A DNA stretch of 64,000 nt from Batillaria attramentaria (taxonomy: Eukaryota > Mollusca > Gastropoda > Batillariidae): assembly GCA_018292915.2 (NCBI GenBank), contig JACVVK020000292.1, positions 422,501-486,500 of the forward strand, written 5' to 3'. Positions 30,918 through 42,907 of the stretch are shown one piece after another (the first letter of the stretch is position 1; each line of letters opens with the position of its first letter). A model generated the notes under the pieces. The model worked only from the letters and a program-made list of their open reading frames with translations, was not told where the DNA came from and searched no databases. A program made the position numbers and the translations under genes.

Positions 30918-31432
30918 TTAAATGCTTGCAATCTCAACAAAATGCCGCAAACACTGTGTTTTTTGTTGTTGTTGTTGTTGTTGTTTGTTTTGGGGTTTTT
31001 TTAACTGCAACTGCGCATAATGCAGGCAACACCGTCACAGTCGCGGAGTTTTCAGCGCTTCGGAGACCCTTATAAAACCAGAGGGTGAGTTTGCAGTGAC
31101 TTCATTGTGCTTTTGGTCACTGAGCGAGACACATCGCTACAGCGTCTAGCGGGTGTGTGCTGCACGAGAAGACTGGCCACTGCGATCTTTCTCGCTCAGT
31201 GTCAAAACGCAGACTGGGCTGTGAAATCAGGCTGCCCTTGGTTTTTTTCTAGGGGACGCTGACAACTCTGTCACTGTGACAGAGTTGACTGTGCATTTTG
31301 CACAGATTTTTTAAAACACACTATGTATGTCGTTTTGTTGAAACTGCAGACCTTTATAGCCGCGAAATAGTCTTTGTTGCTTGCGCGGCGTTAAGCCCTA
31401 AATGACGAACTAACTAACTTGCAGACCTTTAA
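30918..31432. mobile_element. MITE-1 copy 3, split by a short retroposon
   Basis: Left end ttaaatgcttgcaatctc, interior as in copy 1, right end ...gcagacctttaa at 31421-31432. A SINE-D copy sits at 31357-31420 inside the right terminal repeat, with target duplicates gcagaccttta at 31346-31356 and 31421-31431. Confidence 0.75.
31357..31420 (+). repeat. SINE-D, short retroposon with CTAA-type tail
   Basis: A 64-bp insertion, tagccgcgaaatagtctttg ... ending in taactaact. Perfect 11-bp target duplicates flank it. Other copies: 21948-22018 and 49979-50046. It is probably the extreme 3' end of a longer retroposon. Confidence 0.75.
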
Positions 31433-32335
31433 TGCGATTCAACAGTGTTTACACTTTCCGCGAGCAGTCAGACATTGAAATTCTGCAACTGTTAGTACAA
31501 CTGTTTTTTACAAGAGGGGACAACCTAACGAAACTGATACCTGATACCTTTTAGAGTTTTTCGGTTATTAATCCATTTTGTATTTATGTGTTTGTATATT
31601 TAAGTTTTTATATGTTTAGGGAGTGCGTGAATGTGTGTGCGCATCCGAGTGAGTGGGTGTTTGTGGGAACGTAATAATTTATTTTTAATCAAAGGAGGAG
31701 CAGGCATCGCAATTTCCCTTTTATGGGATCTAATAAAATATCTTATGTCTTATCCCGTGCAGTGCATAAGCCGCGTCAGTGAGTACGCTTCTGTTGGCTC
31801 AGTGCCAGCATTTGAGATGCTGTCACTGTGCAGGTGTTTAAGTTGTGTGATGCTAGATACCACAAGAACAGCTCAAAACGATATACGAGTCTTAACACAT
31901 CTTTAAAACAGGCGCTTTAATACAGTGAGCCGCACGGTGACTGCAAACAAACGCATTGCACCCAAGTATTTTCTGTAATGTTCAAATACCCATCCAAAGA
32001 TTTTCGCCTACGGGATATTCGGCAATCCTGTCCCACAATTTCGAGTTCAAACACGTATGCGAATGAATGTTTACACGCAATGCCAGCCGGGTGTGCAGGC
32101 TTTGATTTGAAAAGAGTCTTTCAGTGGTTTTGCCTCTGGCTATCCGTAAGTAGGTGATTTGATTCCACGAATAAACCCGTCTGTGTTTAAACAGAAGGCG
32201 CAGCGAATTTTAATGCATGTTTTGACGGATCAATAAAAATAGAAAAAACAATTCGCTACAACATTACGGGATGGGAGGGTCGGTTTGTATGTTATGTTCT
32301 GGTTGAAATTTAAGAGCTCATTGAGTGGAGAATAA
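31433..32335 (+). other. Unique gene-free stretch
   Basis: AT-rich, no recognised repeat or coding region. Confidence 0.4.
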
Positions 32336-32693
<358 letters not shown>

Positions 32694-33390
32694 CATGTTT
32701 GGGGTTAAAACTATTCAACGCCTACTCTACAAATTCTCTCATACCAGTCTCTGCAACGTTTCGAGTCTCACTATATTTGGACCAACATTCACCACTATCC
32801 CTCTCTTTCTCTCAAGTAACGGTTAAAAAAAAAAAGTAAACCTACAGTACAAAACCAGTTCGGTAAGACTTAGCACTTGAGTACTTTTGCTAAGTCCCTC
32901 CAAGTACTCCAGTGCTAAGTCCTCCCAACTTTGTCGTCCATGAAGCGGTCATTGACAGTAATCCCACTGACTGACGTTGGTATCAGATCGTCTTAACTAT
33001 CAGCTTATGTCGATTTAACGGTAAGGGTGTAGGCAGCTGTGTTCGTCTGGCGTCTCCCCTCCCCCCCCCCCTCCTCCCCCCACCTCCTGCTTTTTGCAAC
33101 TCCCCCCTCCCTCCCCTTTCCTCCAACTCCCCCCATACCCCCTCGCTTTCTCCTCCACCCACGCCCCCTCCCCGTTATTTCTGTCTGTGGTTGCAGACAA
33201 AGTCGGATTTTGTGGCTGTTCATTCAGTGCTAGAGGATAATGATACGGACTGAAACGGTACACGCATCAAATAGGTACGCGCGTGCGACGGAGGCGCTTA
33301 GGCGAACAATCGCTTGCTTAGTTGTGGTTCAACGTCCTTTTCCATCCTCTAAAAGTGGTTTCAAAGACGGTTGCTTGCTTGCTTCCTTGC
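32694..33390 (+). other. Gene-free stretch with C-rich block
   Basis: A C/T-only region at 33050-33175 and a SINE-A fragment at 33325-33371 (minus). No gene. Confidence 0.5.
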
Positions 33391-33640
33391 TTTTTTTTTT
33401 TTTTTTTTTTGCTGCCCCAACTCTTTGCCAGTTCCAGTGGTGTTCCTCCCAGGTAATGGGTGGAATCCACGGAGGGCTCGGAAGCTAGGGCATTTTTTAT
33501 TATGCATGATGATGGAGATGAGGATGATGGTAAGATGATGCTATGTCACCAATGCGAGAGGTCAGGGGTTCGAGTCCGACTCGGGGCAGAGAATTTTTCC
33601 TTCTCGTATGTGACACCGTTCATTCGGGCCGATGTGGGAT
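33391..33640 (+). repeat. SINE-E fragment fused to SINE-B fragment
   Basis: 33391-33545 is the tail half of SINE-E (minus strand, T tract first). At 33546 it changes abruptly to a plus-strand SINE-B head (tcaccaatgcgagaggtcag, B box, gttcattcgggccgat), which ends at 33640. Confidence 0.75.
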
Positions 33641-34300
33641 GCAGAGGAGGATACGGCAAAAATTTTAGTGGAAAGCTTGCCGAAACAGATAGGTTTTAAG
33701 GTGTGCCTTGAACTGTGACAGAGTAGGGAGGCTTCTAAGGGAGACGGGCAGTGAATTCCAGATCTGGGGAGCAGAGTAACTGAAGGAACGTTGGCCATAA
33801 GTTTTCAGACTGACACGGGGTATTTTTAATAGTTTCTCAGAAGATGAGCGAAGTGAACGGGAGGTTTCATACGTACTGAGCTTCTCTGTGAGGTACTGCG
33901 GGAGAGATTGGCGAGTGGCGCAGCATCAGCGTAAATGATACAAGAGATCGTCCTCCGATTTGTCGTTGTACACATATAACCCGCGTCACCACTTCTCCCC
34001 CGAGTGGTACTGCGCCTCTCTCCCGCTCCGCTCTGCTGTCTGCACCAAACAAGTAAATGATGCTCTTTTACAAACCGCAGACAGGGGGAGTGACAGAGGA
34101 TAATTGAAGATCACAGTTTATTTCCAAAGGGCCAGACTTTCTCCCCCTATCCATTTGTTGTGGGAATGATTTCCTGCACACAAACCCATTTCTGACATAC
34201 CCTCAACGTCTATCTGTCTTCCCATCTGACCCCGTAACAACAGCAGGGTGCGTCTGAGAGAACAGTTACGCGTCAGAAGAAAGGTGGATAATGTGTTTTG
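33641..34300 (+). other. Gene-free stretch, possible retroposon core
   Basis: 33680-33800 (aggtgtgccttgaactgtga, gaattccagatctggggag) resembles a short retroposon core; the gaattcca portion is echoed at ~52635. The rest is unremarkable. Confidence 0.3.
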
Positions 34301-34301
34301 T

Positions 34302-34790
<489 letters not shown>

Positions 34791-34937
34791 ACGCAACATT
34801 TTGCTGAATGATATCAATATTTTGGCTTTATTTAGTCTTTTTTCCCCCTTTTTTTTCTGGACCACAGAATGTGTTCTTGTTCCTCCCTCTGTCTATAAAA
34901 CTAAGAAAAAAACACGCGCGCAAACGTTTAGCCATCT

Positions 34938-35072
34938 GGCCTGGTATTCATGAAGCGCGTTAAGCTGGGGAATCTAAACGAGCGTCTAAGGTTGGGAAAT
35001 TACTGTTGTTAAACTCCCGTGCGGACCTAAACACTTTTATCCTAGCTAAACGGGCTTCATGAATACCAGGCC
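34938..35072. mobile_element. MITE-3, 135 bp
   Basis: Perfect 19-bp terminal inverted repeats, ggcctggtattcatgaagc and its reverse complement, around a 97-bp core. Non-coding. Confidence 0.75.
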
Positions 35073-35143
35073 CGGTGTGTCATACAGCTAGCTTCGACTG
35101 TGACGTCACCACTACCTAGTCTCAGCCACAGTCTGGAAAATTG

Positions 35144-35319
35144 GGTGGGTGGGTGGGTGGATGGGGGTTTAACTTCCTTTTCCACCACATACGGGTGAGA
35201 TCAAAGACGGGGCAACGATGAAAAAGCCAGCACAAATATTTGGCCCCAGCCGGGATACGAACTCACGACCCGAGCATTGGAAGTCCATCGCTCTAGCATT
35301 AGGCCGCCTCGGCTCCCCT
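35144..35319 (-). repeat. SINE-A copy with 10-bp target duplication
   Basis: Full minus-strand copy flanked by perfect tggaaaattg at 35134-35143 and 35320-35329. Confidence 0.85.
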
Positions 35320-35484
35320 TGGAAAATTGTCCGAAAAACTTCATTTATCTCCCGCTGTCTTTGTCCATGTCTTTGGCAATATAGATGTCTAATCTGCTAT
35401 GAAATCTGTGAACATGTAAACATGTACAACTGAACCGACGATAATCAAACTAGGTTTCACATTTCCGGGGAACTACTTTGCGGA

Positions 35485-35945
35485 CGTTGTTGTTGTTGTT
35501 GTCGCTCGTCTTTTGGTCACACTGGAAGTTCAGTTCTGAGCATGAAGTCTGCTGTCCTCTCCAGCTCCCGCTGAGGGCCGTACAGTTTGGCGTGTAGAGG
35601 CGTTTCCGATGGCCACGTCGTCATCCTCAGCTGATGGTATAGTGGACAGTCCTGGATGATGTGTTGTCCGATCTGCTCGGCATGGCCACACGGGCAGAGG
35701 GGAGTTGTAGCCAGTTTCAGTTTGTGGTACAGGTGCTTTTTCAGTCTGTTGTGTTCACTGCGGAGTCTGAACACTACCACTTGGGCCAGACGTGGAAGAT
35801 GTAAAATGTCGTCCTTGGGGTAGTGTGTTGAATTGACAACTTTGCGAACGTGATCAATTGTTGACCTATAGTGCTTCGGTTCCAGTTCGGCTGTTTCGCG
35901 TGTTTCTCGCGCGGGGCGGAGATCTTTCGGCTGCTTCCGAGTCAC
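35485..35945 (-). pseudogene. 5'-truncated LINE ORF2 C-terminal remnant
   Basis: The minus strand encodes ~140 residues ending in a stop at 35517. It has a zinc-knuckle-like C-x-C-G-H...H-I-I-Q-D-C-P-L-Y motif and KKHLYHKLKL upstream, as in the post-RT region of many non-LTR elements. The 3' side ends in a (GTT)n/(AAC)n stretch at ~35488. No RT core is left. A different LINE lineage from the one at 3.4-10.1 kb. Confidence 0.6.
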
Positions 35946-36959
35946 GCTTGCAGTGCACGGATCGACCTACTTGCGCGTACTGATTATCAGCTGTGGCAGA
36001 GTTCACGTGATAGGCGATATCGGCACGTGAGGTTTGCTGGTGGGTTAACTCACTGCAGGTCACAGAACATAATTCAAATGAGGCAGGCGAGGAAGTAAGA
36101 GTTCCTGCACTATTAAAATGATTTTTTCCCCTTTTCCCTGTGTTTTTGTGATTTGCTAAAAGAGCATTTGACCCCAGAATTTTTGGTTTTGGTGAAAAGA
36201 GAGATGTTTGATGTGTAGAGAAACGGGAGCGTTGACTTGAGGGGTGACCTATATTTGACCATATCCTTGGGCGTGTGCCAGGGCACGAACAACAGAGTGC
36301 ACAGTTTTGTTTACGGGGTCGGGAAGGACGCCACACCGGCAGAGTATGACAATTACACTGACCAGGCTTAAATTTTGGCATGCAGCTTGCGGACATGTGT
36401 TGCTTCTGAGAACCATTATGTTTTCTAGGACTTGTGCTGCCTGACATTTGTAGGAGCCGGGGAGCAGCAAAAAAATTGTATTCTGTGACCTGCAGGCCAA
36501 AAAATATAGGGTTTCGGTTAAAGGTGGGAAGGGCTGTAGTTTTTCTCTTAGCACTCTGTTGACAGTGTCTATGCCAGCCTGTGCCTCCTTTAGCGCACTG
36601 AGGGCAAACAAGAAATGAATAATAGATGAACTATAAAACTCTTATTATGCCCCGAGAGGCAGTGTTAGATGCAGATGGCCAAGCTAAACGAAAAACACAA
36701 ATGGTGGTTTTTGTTTTGTTTTTTTGTTTCAAACAGTTTGATAGATATTTTTTTCTGATATCTATGCGGTGCAGACACGGAGTGCAAAAATGGCGTGCAC
36801 CTAGACTGAGGCATTATCTTGAACCAGACTGACCCCTGGAGACATGAAGCGGACAGCCAAGTCTGAGATCTGTCATTCCGCGCTGGAGAGTCGGTCACTA
36901 TTCCAGCACCCGTTCCCGCCTAGCTTTGTGGATATTTGTGTATGTTTTTATTCTTTCTT
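35946..36959 (+). other. Gene-free stretch
   Basis: No repeat family recognised and no convincing coding. The minus-strand open frames at 35866-36611 have no family features; they may continue the decayed LINE to the left. Confidence 0.35.
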
Positions 36960-37247
36960 TTTTTTTTTTTACTACTTTATTATCCCTTTCGGGAAATTCG
37001 GACTGCTTCCCCCGGGGAAAGCGCGTCGCCACGGTGCAGCGCCACCCAATACCTGTCCTTTTTTTTTTTTTTTTACAATTTTGCTGGGGGGAGGAAAGCC
37101 GGATAACCCGGAGAGAAACCCCCGATGAGCAACCCGGTAGCCAGGGAAAACCGGTATCACAAGCTCGACTTGAGCTCGAACCCACGCTTCAGTAGCGCAG
37201 CGGCTAAATCCGACGCGCTACTTATTAGACCACCGCTCAACCCCCCC
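36960..37247 (-). repeat. SINE-C copy 1
   Basis: Reverse tRNA-like head (gctcgaacccacgcttcagt), body with ggagaaacccccgatgagca and agcgccacccaatacct, plus an internal T tract and the tail-proximal actactttattatcc. Same family as 48768-49250 and 58595-58710. Confidence 0.8.
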
Positions 37248-37354
37248 ACGTTTATTTATCCATGCTCTTTACTATCCTATTGCTTGGAAACTACAGTACC
37301 AGAAAGCATGCACTCTAATAGCACGGCGCCCCCTCCCCCCTCCCCCCTCTCAAT

Positions 37355-37490
37355 GTTCGGGTCGTGTGTTCGAATCCCGGCTGGGGGCCAAATATTTGTG
37401 CTGGCCTTTTTCTTGTTGCCCCGTCCTTGATATCACCCTTACGTGGTGGAAAAGGACGTTAAACTATTAAACACCCACCCACCCACCCAC
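37355..37490 (+). repeat. SINE-A, 5'-truncated
   Basis: Starts at the ttcgggtcgtgtgttcgaat block (B box) and runs to the acccaccc tail. Confidence 0.8.
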
Positions 37491-37853
37491 CCCGTCCCCG
37501 AACCCGCGCAGGACCCCTCAAGCAAAGTTTGCCCGCCTGACCAGTCAGAAGCGTTTCGCCGGTGTAACACGCCAGATGAACCTCCCTGACACGAATGACT
37601 CCGAGGCCGTAAGCTGCATTGACCCGGGGCACTTTACGCGTACGTATGAAGAGCCCCGGGTCAACGCAATGTGTTTTGACCCGAATCTGGAAGTGTCCTG
37701 GTGTATTTCGAGGGTTTCCTGTCAGAAGGCTCTATCGACACGGACAGAAAGAAGAGAGATAGGACGGTTCTGGTAGGGGAACCATCGATTTGCTTGTGCT
37801 GGGGGGGTGGTGGTGATGATGATGATGACGACGACGACAACGACGACGACGAC

Positions 37854-37930
<77 letters not shown>

Positions 37931-38171
37931 GTGCTGGTCTTTTTCTTGTTGCCCCGTTCTTGACATCACCCTTACGTGATGATACAGCGCACGACTCCAC
38001 CCTAGCTGAGGGTTCACGGTGCTTATGGAGAGGTTCCAGCAGAAGAACGGAAGGAAAAAATTGCTGATTGATGGCGCGATGAGCTGGTGAAATGAGTCTT
38101 CAGTCGCTTCCGGGCTGCAGTACTGCTGGCTGCCTTTGGCGTGTTACACCAAGTGTAAAGGAAAATCGGGC
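37491..38171 (+). other. Spacer with (GAT)n array and palindrome
   Basis: An inverted repeat at 37615-37671 (cattgacccggggc / gccccgggtcaacgcaatg), a (GAY)n array at 37818-37926, and a SINE-A fragment at 37927-37982. The serine, aspartate or isoleucine runs that open here reflect the triplet array. Confidence 0.7.
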
Positions 38172-38443
38172 GTTCCGTTTTTTTTTGTTTTTTTTTTTAT
38201 AGGTTTTTTTCTGGTTTGTTTTTGTTTTGTTTTGTTTGTTTGGGGGGTTGTTGTTTTTTGTTGTTGTTGTTGTTTTGTTGTTGTTTTTTGTTTGTTTTTT
38301 AGGGGGTGTTTTTTAATTTTGTTTTTTGTTTGTTGTTGTTGTTATTGTTGTTGTTTTGTTTTGAGGTTGTTTTGTTTTGTTTTGTTTTGTTTTGTTTTGT
38401 TTTGTTTTGTTTTGTTTTGGGAGGGGGTGGTTTGTTGTTGTTT
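38172..38443 (+). repeat. G+T-only low-complexity tract
   Basis: GTTTT and TTG runs, almost no A or C on the + strand, including eleven or more consecutive TTTTG units at ~38365-38418. Confidence 0.9.
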
Positions 38444-39140
38444 TTACCGAGACCCTCTAACTGGAGAGGAACAAAGGAGCGATCTAACTGCAGCGGGTAT
38501 GAGAGGCTACCAAGCACACGTGTGCCGGACTGGGATCTAATGTGCGCAGTCAGTTTGCGGAGCGGGGGCCAAGCCCTTCAGTAGGGAGGGTTAGGGTTAA
38601 GGTTAGATTCTGGGGTAAGTTTCAAGGTTAGGCCGATGTCACACGGGAGACATCAAACATCGAACAAACATCGAACCCGCTCCGGAAAATTCAGCGCAAA
38701 GACATGTTGTGGCTGTGTTCGCCTTTTCTTACGTCACACGGCCAAACGCTGCCTGGAGCACAGTGCACGAGCTGACTACCCCTCGCACTGAGTACGCGAG
38801 CTGTTTAGGCTACGCAATACAGATACCGATATCAAAGCAAACGATATATATTCCTATTAAACACGACACCGTGGAAATGCTTTAAAATTAACCAGTTGTA
38901 ATATAATCTATCAGTGCTTCTGTTTGCGATGTGACGAGAACTTGCAAAGGTCCGATTCGTGATTTGCTCGAGGCAGCCATGGCTCGAGGTTGAAGGTCAT
39001 AGCCTCTGAAAGGCGTTTTCTTATTGGTCGATACTGCCAAGTCTGTCCAACATGTTAGCAGAATTTAGAACACGCCGAATAAACTCCGGACGAGGCCCGA
39101 ACGGCTCATGACTTTACAACACTGTGACATCACTTTACCA
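38444..39140 (+). other. Unique gene-free stretch
   Basis: No recognised repeat or gene. Short gttagggttaaggttag motif near 38588-38608. Confidence 0.35.
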
Positions 39141-39515
39141 GTGGTGGTCTAGTGGTTAAAAGACTTCGTCACCGACGCGGGAGTGCAGGTTCGAGTCCCA
39201 CTCTGGTCAAAGACTTTTTCCATTCTCGTACATGGCACCGTTCATTCGGGCCGAACGTCGGGGGGTTCTCTCCGGGTACTCCGGCTTCCTCCCCCTCTGC
39301 TTTGGAAATTTTCAGCCCACAAAATTTGAAAATGAAATGCAGTTCTAAATTCCGAAACTTATTTAACTGAGCTGACACTTCGTACCACGCGATTGTAATG
39401 TGTTCATGTCCAGTGTGTGAAAGAATGCGTGTGATTCACGTGAGCGTGCGTGTCGGGTTCAACTCGCAGCGCTTTGAGCCAAATCGAAAAATTGGATTTT
39501 AAAAAAAAAAAACCT
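39141..39515 (+). repeat. SINE-B, full length, diverged
   Basis: Head ggtggtctagtggttaaaag, B box ggttcgagtccc, all body blocks, and an A tract instead of the usual spacer before the tail. Confidence 0.85.
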
Positions 39516-39562
39516 ACACAATACTCAGTTATTTATTTATACCGGTAATTCGGTAAAACACT

Positions 39563-39690
39563 CAATGCTCGGGACCTGAGTTCGAATCCCGGCTGGGGCC
39601 AAATATTTCGTCTGGCCTTTTTCTCGATGCCCCGTCTTTGATGTCACCCTTACTTGGTGGGAAAGGACGTTAAACACCCACCCACCCACC
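39563..39690 (+). repeat. SINE-A, 5'-truncated
   Basis: Begins in the anticodon-stem region (aatgctcgggacctgagttc) and ends with acccaccc. Confidence 0.8.
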
Positions 39691-40200
39691 GACCCCACTC
39701 GGTGAAACAACAGAAATGTCGGCAGACAAGTAAAATAAACATACCCCGCTATCCGTGTCAATAGAAGCAGCAGACCGCACGATTTGCCTGTACATCTTGC
39801 GGGTAATGGTCGTTGTTGTGGCGTTGATGGTGGTGTGGTCGTCACCGCTCTAGCGAACGGGGTCATGCTGACAGAATTATACAAATCGTCGCCCGTTTGT
39901 CGTTGTGTCTTTAGCATGGCGACGTTGCGTGCCTGTCTGATGTCCGTGTTTTTGGTCTTGAATCATATTCACGATGGGTTACTATAGAACTGTTCCCCGA
40001 AAAAAAAAAACGGTAATATGGTAACTTCTCTCGTGTTCCAAGATCAAGTACACGAAAAGTCAGACACAGCGTCGGGAACAAATTGGCTGTCTCGTATGTT
40101 TCGTTGTTACTCCCAAAAGTAGGCTACAGCTTTGTACTGCTGAGGACAGACTGATTAATGTTAATCCAGATTTATGCTTAGGTGTGAACAAGAGCTGTCA
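39691..40200 (+). other. Unique gene-free stretch
   Basis: No feature recognised. Confidence 0.35.
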
Positions 40201-40202
40201 AG

Positions 40203-40226
40203 GGGTGAGTGTGTGTGTGTGTGTGT

Positions 40227-40273
<47 letters not shown>

Positions 40274-40563
40274 GTTTTGTTGTTGTTTTATTTTGAGTTA
40301 CTATGTTATTTTGTTTGTTTGTTTGGTTGGTTGGTTGGTTGGTTGGCTGGTTGTTTGTTTGTTTGTTTGTTTGTTTGTTTGTTTGTTTGTGTTTTCGTAG
40401 TTGTTGTTTGGTTGTTTTTTTGTTTTGTTTTTTTGTTGCTGTTGTTGGGTTTTTGTTTTGGGTTTGTTTTTGTTTTTTTGCTTTTTGTTTTTCGGTTGGG
40501 TTTTTTTTTTTGTTTTTGTTTTTTTGTTTTTTTTTTGGGGGGGGGGGGTGGGTTGGGGTTTTT

Positions 40564-40594
<31 letters not shown>

Positions 40595-40800
40595 GTTTTT
40601 GTTTTTTTGTTTTTTTTCGGGGGGGGGGGGGTTGTTTGTTTATTTGTTTGGGGGGAGGGGGGAGTTAGGGGTATGTTATGTTGTTGTTGTTTCAGATTTT
40701 TTGGGGTTGTTGTTTTGGCGAGTTTTTTTCGGATTTTGTGTGTGTGGTTTCTTTCTTTCTTTCTTTGTATTCTTGGTGGGTTCTTCTTTTTTATGTTGTT
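40203..40800 (+). repeat. G+T-only low-complexity tract
   Basis: About 600 bp of G and T: (GT)n, (TTTG)n, (TTGG)n, T and G runs, with a 12-nt G run near 40540 and another near 40620. It ends in (CTTT)n. Confidence 0.9.
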
Positions 40801-41046
40801 TCCATAGTAATGGAAACAACATAATAGGACGGGCTAAAATTTCCACGTTCATAGGCAAGCATCTGTGGTACAAACGCACGTCACTGCCGATCTCCCGCAG
40901 AGACGATTATGCAAGTGTAACTCTGACAATGACGTAAGAAAACCTGCGTCATCGATGCTGGCATGTATGCTGTTCCGAACGCGCTTCTTCTCCTCACTGA
41001 GTGCCGTCTGTATGGATGTGTGTGTGTGTGTGTGTGTGTGAATTGT
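40801..41046 (+). other. Spacer with short (GT)n
   Basis: Unique sequence; GT run at 41018-41040. Confidence 0.5.
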
Positions 41047-41655
41047 GTCCGGGCCCGTTTCTTCGAAAATACTCAACCGAATGGCTTCAAATTTGGGGTA
41101 TCCAAATTTATCAAAATGTTACATTAGACGATTCAAGCGTGTGATGATTGCTTAAGTGATTTGGGAGTTATCGCCCTTTTGAGACAAGTTGGTTGTCTTT
41201 CGTGTACAGGCGTAATATTTATTTAAATCACTCAATTTTTTGGCAGTAGATAGCTTGAATACGGACTCTGAATTGACTCACTACTAGAAAATGGTCGCTC
41301 TTATAGTTTTCATGTAAACCGAGCCTGAGTTGACATTGCATGTGAACCCAGTTCAGATGCCTATTTCTCCGAAAATACTGAACCGATCGATTTCAAATTT
41401 GGGGTTTCTAAATGAATCAAGATTGTTGAATAGAAGGCCCGATCCAGGTACGATTGCACACATGATTTGCGAGTTATCGCCCTTTTCAGAATAAGTGGCT
41501 TTCTGGCGTTTAAAGGCGTAATATTTACCTAAACCACTCCATTTTTTGGACATAGATAGCATGAATACGGACTCTCAACTAAGTGAAGTTTGGAGGTTGT
41601 CGCTTTTATACTTTTGGCGTAAGCCGTACCTGATGAAAGTGCTGGTGAACACACT
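41047..41655 (+). repeat. Tandem pair of diverged ~300-bp units
   Basis: Unit 1 (41047-41345) and unit 2 (41347-41655) share aaaatactcaaccga/aaaatactgaaccga, tttcaaatttggggt, gagttatcgcccttttcaga/gaga, ggcgtaatatttacctaaa/atttaaa and gaatacggactct in the same order. An old tandem duplication without coding potential. Confidence 0.8.
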
Positions 41656-41943
41656 TTAGATCTCAAAATCGCTCCTACTATACATAGATAATGAGCCTGG
41701 GGTGCCATAAAAAATATACAAAAAAATTAGAAAAATTCACTGCAGCCGTTATCGTCAGTTGACTCGAAAATTTGTACTCACAGCACATTTCCTCTGCAAG
41801 CCACACGCCTCACAAACATCGAAGAAGAGACGCACGCGCACTGACGTAAAGTAAGTGCGTCATGTTTGATTGACGTGATGCTGTTTTTCTTGGGGGTGTC
41901 TCGCCACTTTCTTTCGGAATTCCTCTGTTTGGAGACGTGGTGT
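41656..41943 (+). other. Unique spacer
   Basis: No feature recognised. Confidence 0.35.
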
Positions 41944-42258
41944 TGTATTTTACTTATGCTATGTCGCCATCATCGTGCACTCGCAGAGATGATACGGGAT
42001 ACAACAGACTACAACTCCAATACTTTATGAACAGAATATGCGCGGAGAACAAATTCATGAAAGAAGAAGAATCCAGAACGCTGTGCAGGGGGGCTGCTTA
42101 CGTCAGATCTAGAACATTCCTCAACTTACTGGAAGGCTCGAAATCTCTCCAAGGTGACGTAATCTACTGACGTTACTGCACCAGCATGTTCTGGGATGGT
42201 CTAGAAATTATTTTGCATCGAAATGCAGTATCTTTTCGCAAGAGTCTCTACAACTTGA
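41944..42258 (+). repeat. Dispersed repeat R1, copy 2
   Basis: Partner of 21478-21790 in the same orientation. Small indels (loss of tatataccaaacagg, gain of attttg) separate the copies. Confidence 0.8.
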
Positions 42259-42365
42259 CATGTGGAAAGCGGGAATTTCAGTGGGTTTCGTTTTTGCCAC
42301 TGACTCACACTCAGAAGCATAATGCAAAGATCTTGGAAACATAAAGATAGTTCACTTACCTCCCT

Positions 42366-42838
42366 TTGAGGGACAACGCGTAAGAGTTGTCTGCGCGCAT
42401 TAGCGCGCATCCCGCAGATCTACGCAGTTGTTTGACCCAACCCTACACTAGTCGCCGTAAAACATTTTAATAAGAAAATAAACAAAAACGAAGATGTCAG
42501 CGACTGCCAGGTGGTCTCCCCCCATATATTTCGCATGTGTTTTAGGCCTATGGAAAACATAAGTACTCTCAAAGTTCCGGAGGACGAAAGAAAGATCTAG
42601 TTTGGCTTTCACTGCTGTACGTAGGCTACGCAGTGCATTTCGTTCGATGTGTTCAAGTAAAACTAGTACGGAACACAGAAAGATCGAATGTGCGAGAGAT
42701 CCAAAGATGGACGCATCCGCTGAATACTTCCTGCTAACTCAGCATTAATCATATCTGCGACCGACGATCCAGCAGATTCTATGTTGTGATATGGTTTTAC
42801 AATGGTTAGAACGAAGTTCAGCCGGATGATTTTGTTCT

Positions 42839-42907
<69 letters not shown>

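Noticed and set aside
36249..36611. Minus-strand 120-codon frame, considered as an extension of the LINE remnant
   Set aside because: No RT motif could be seen; left as unassigned.
37661..38067. Poly-Ser, poly-Asp, poly-Met and poly-Ile frames
   Set aside because: Translation of the (GAT)n array in different frames.
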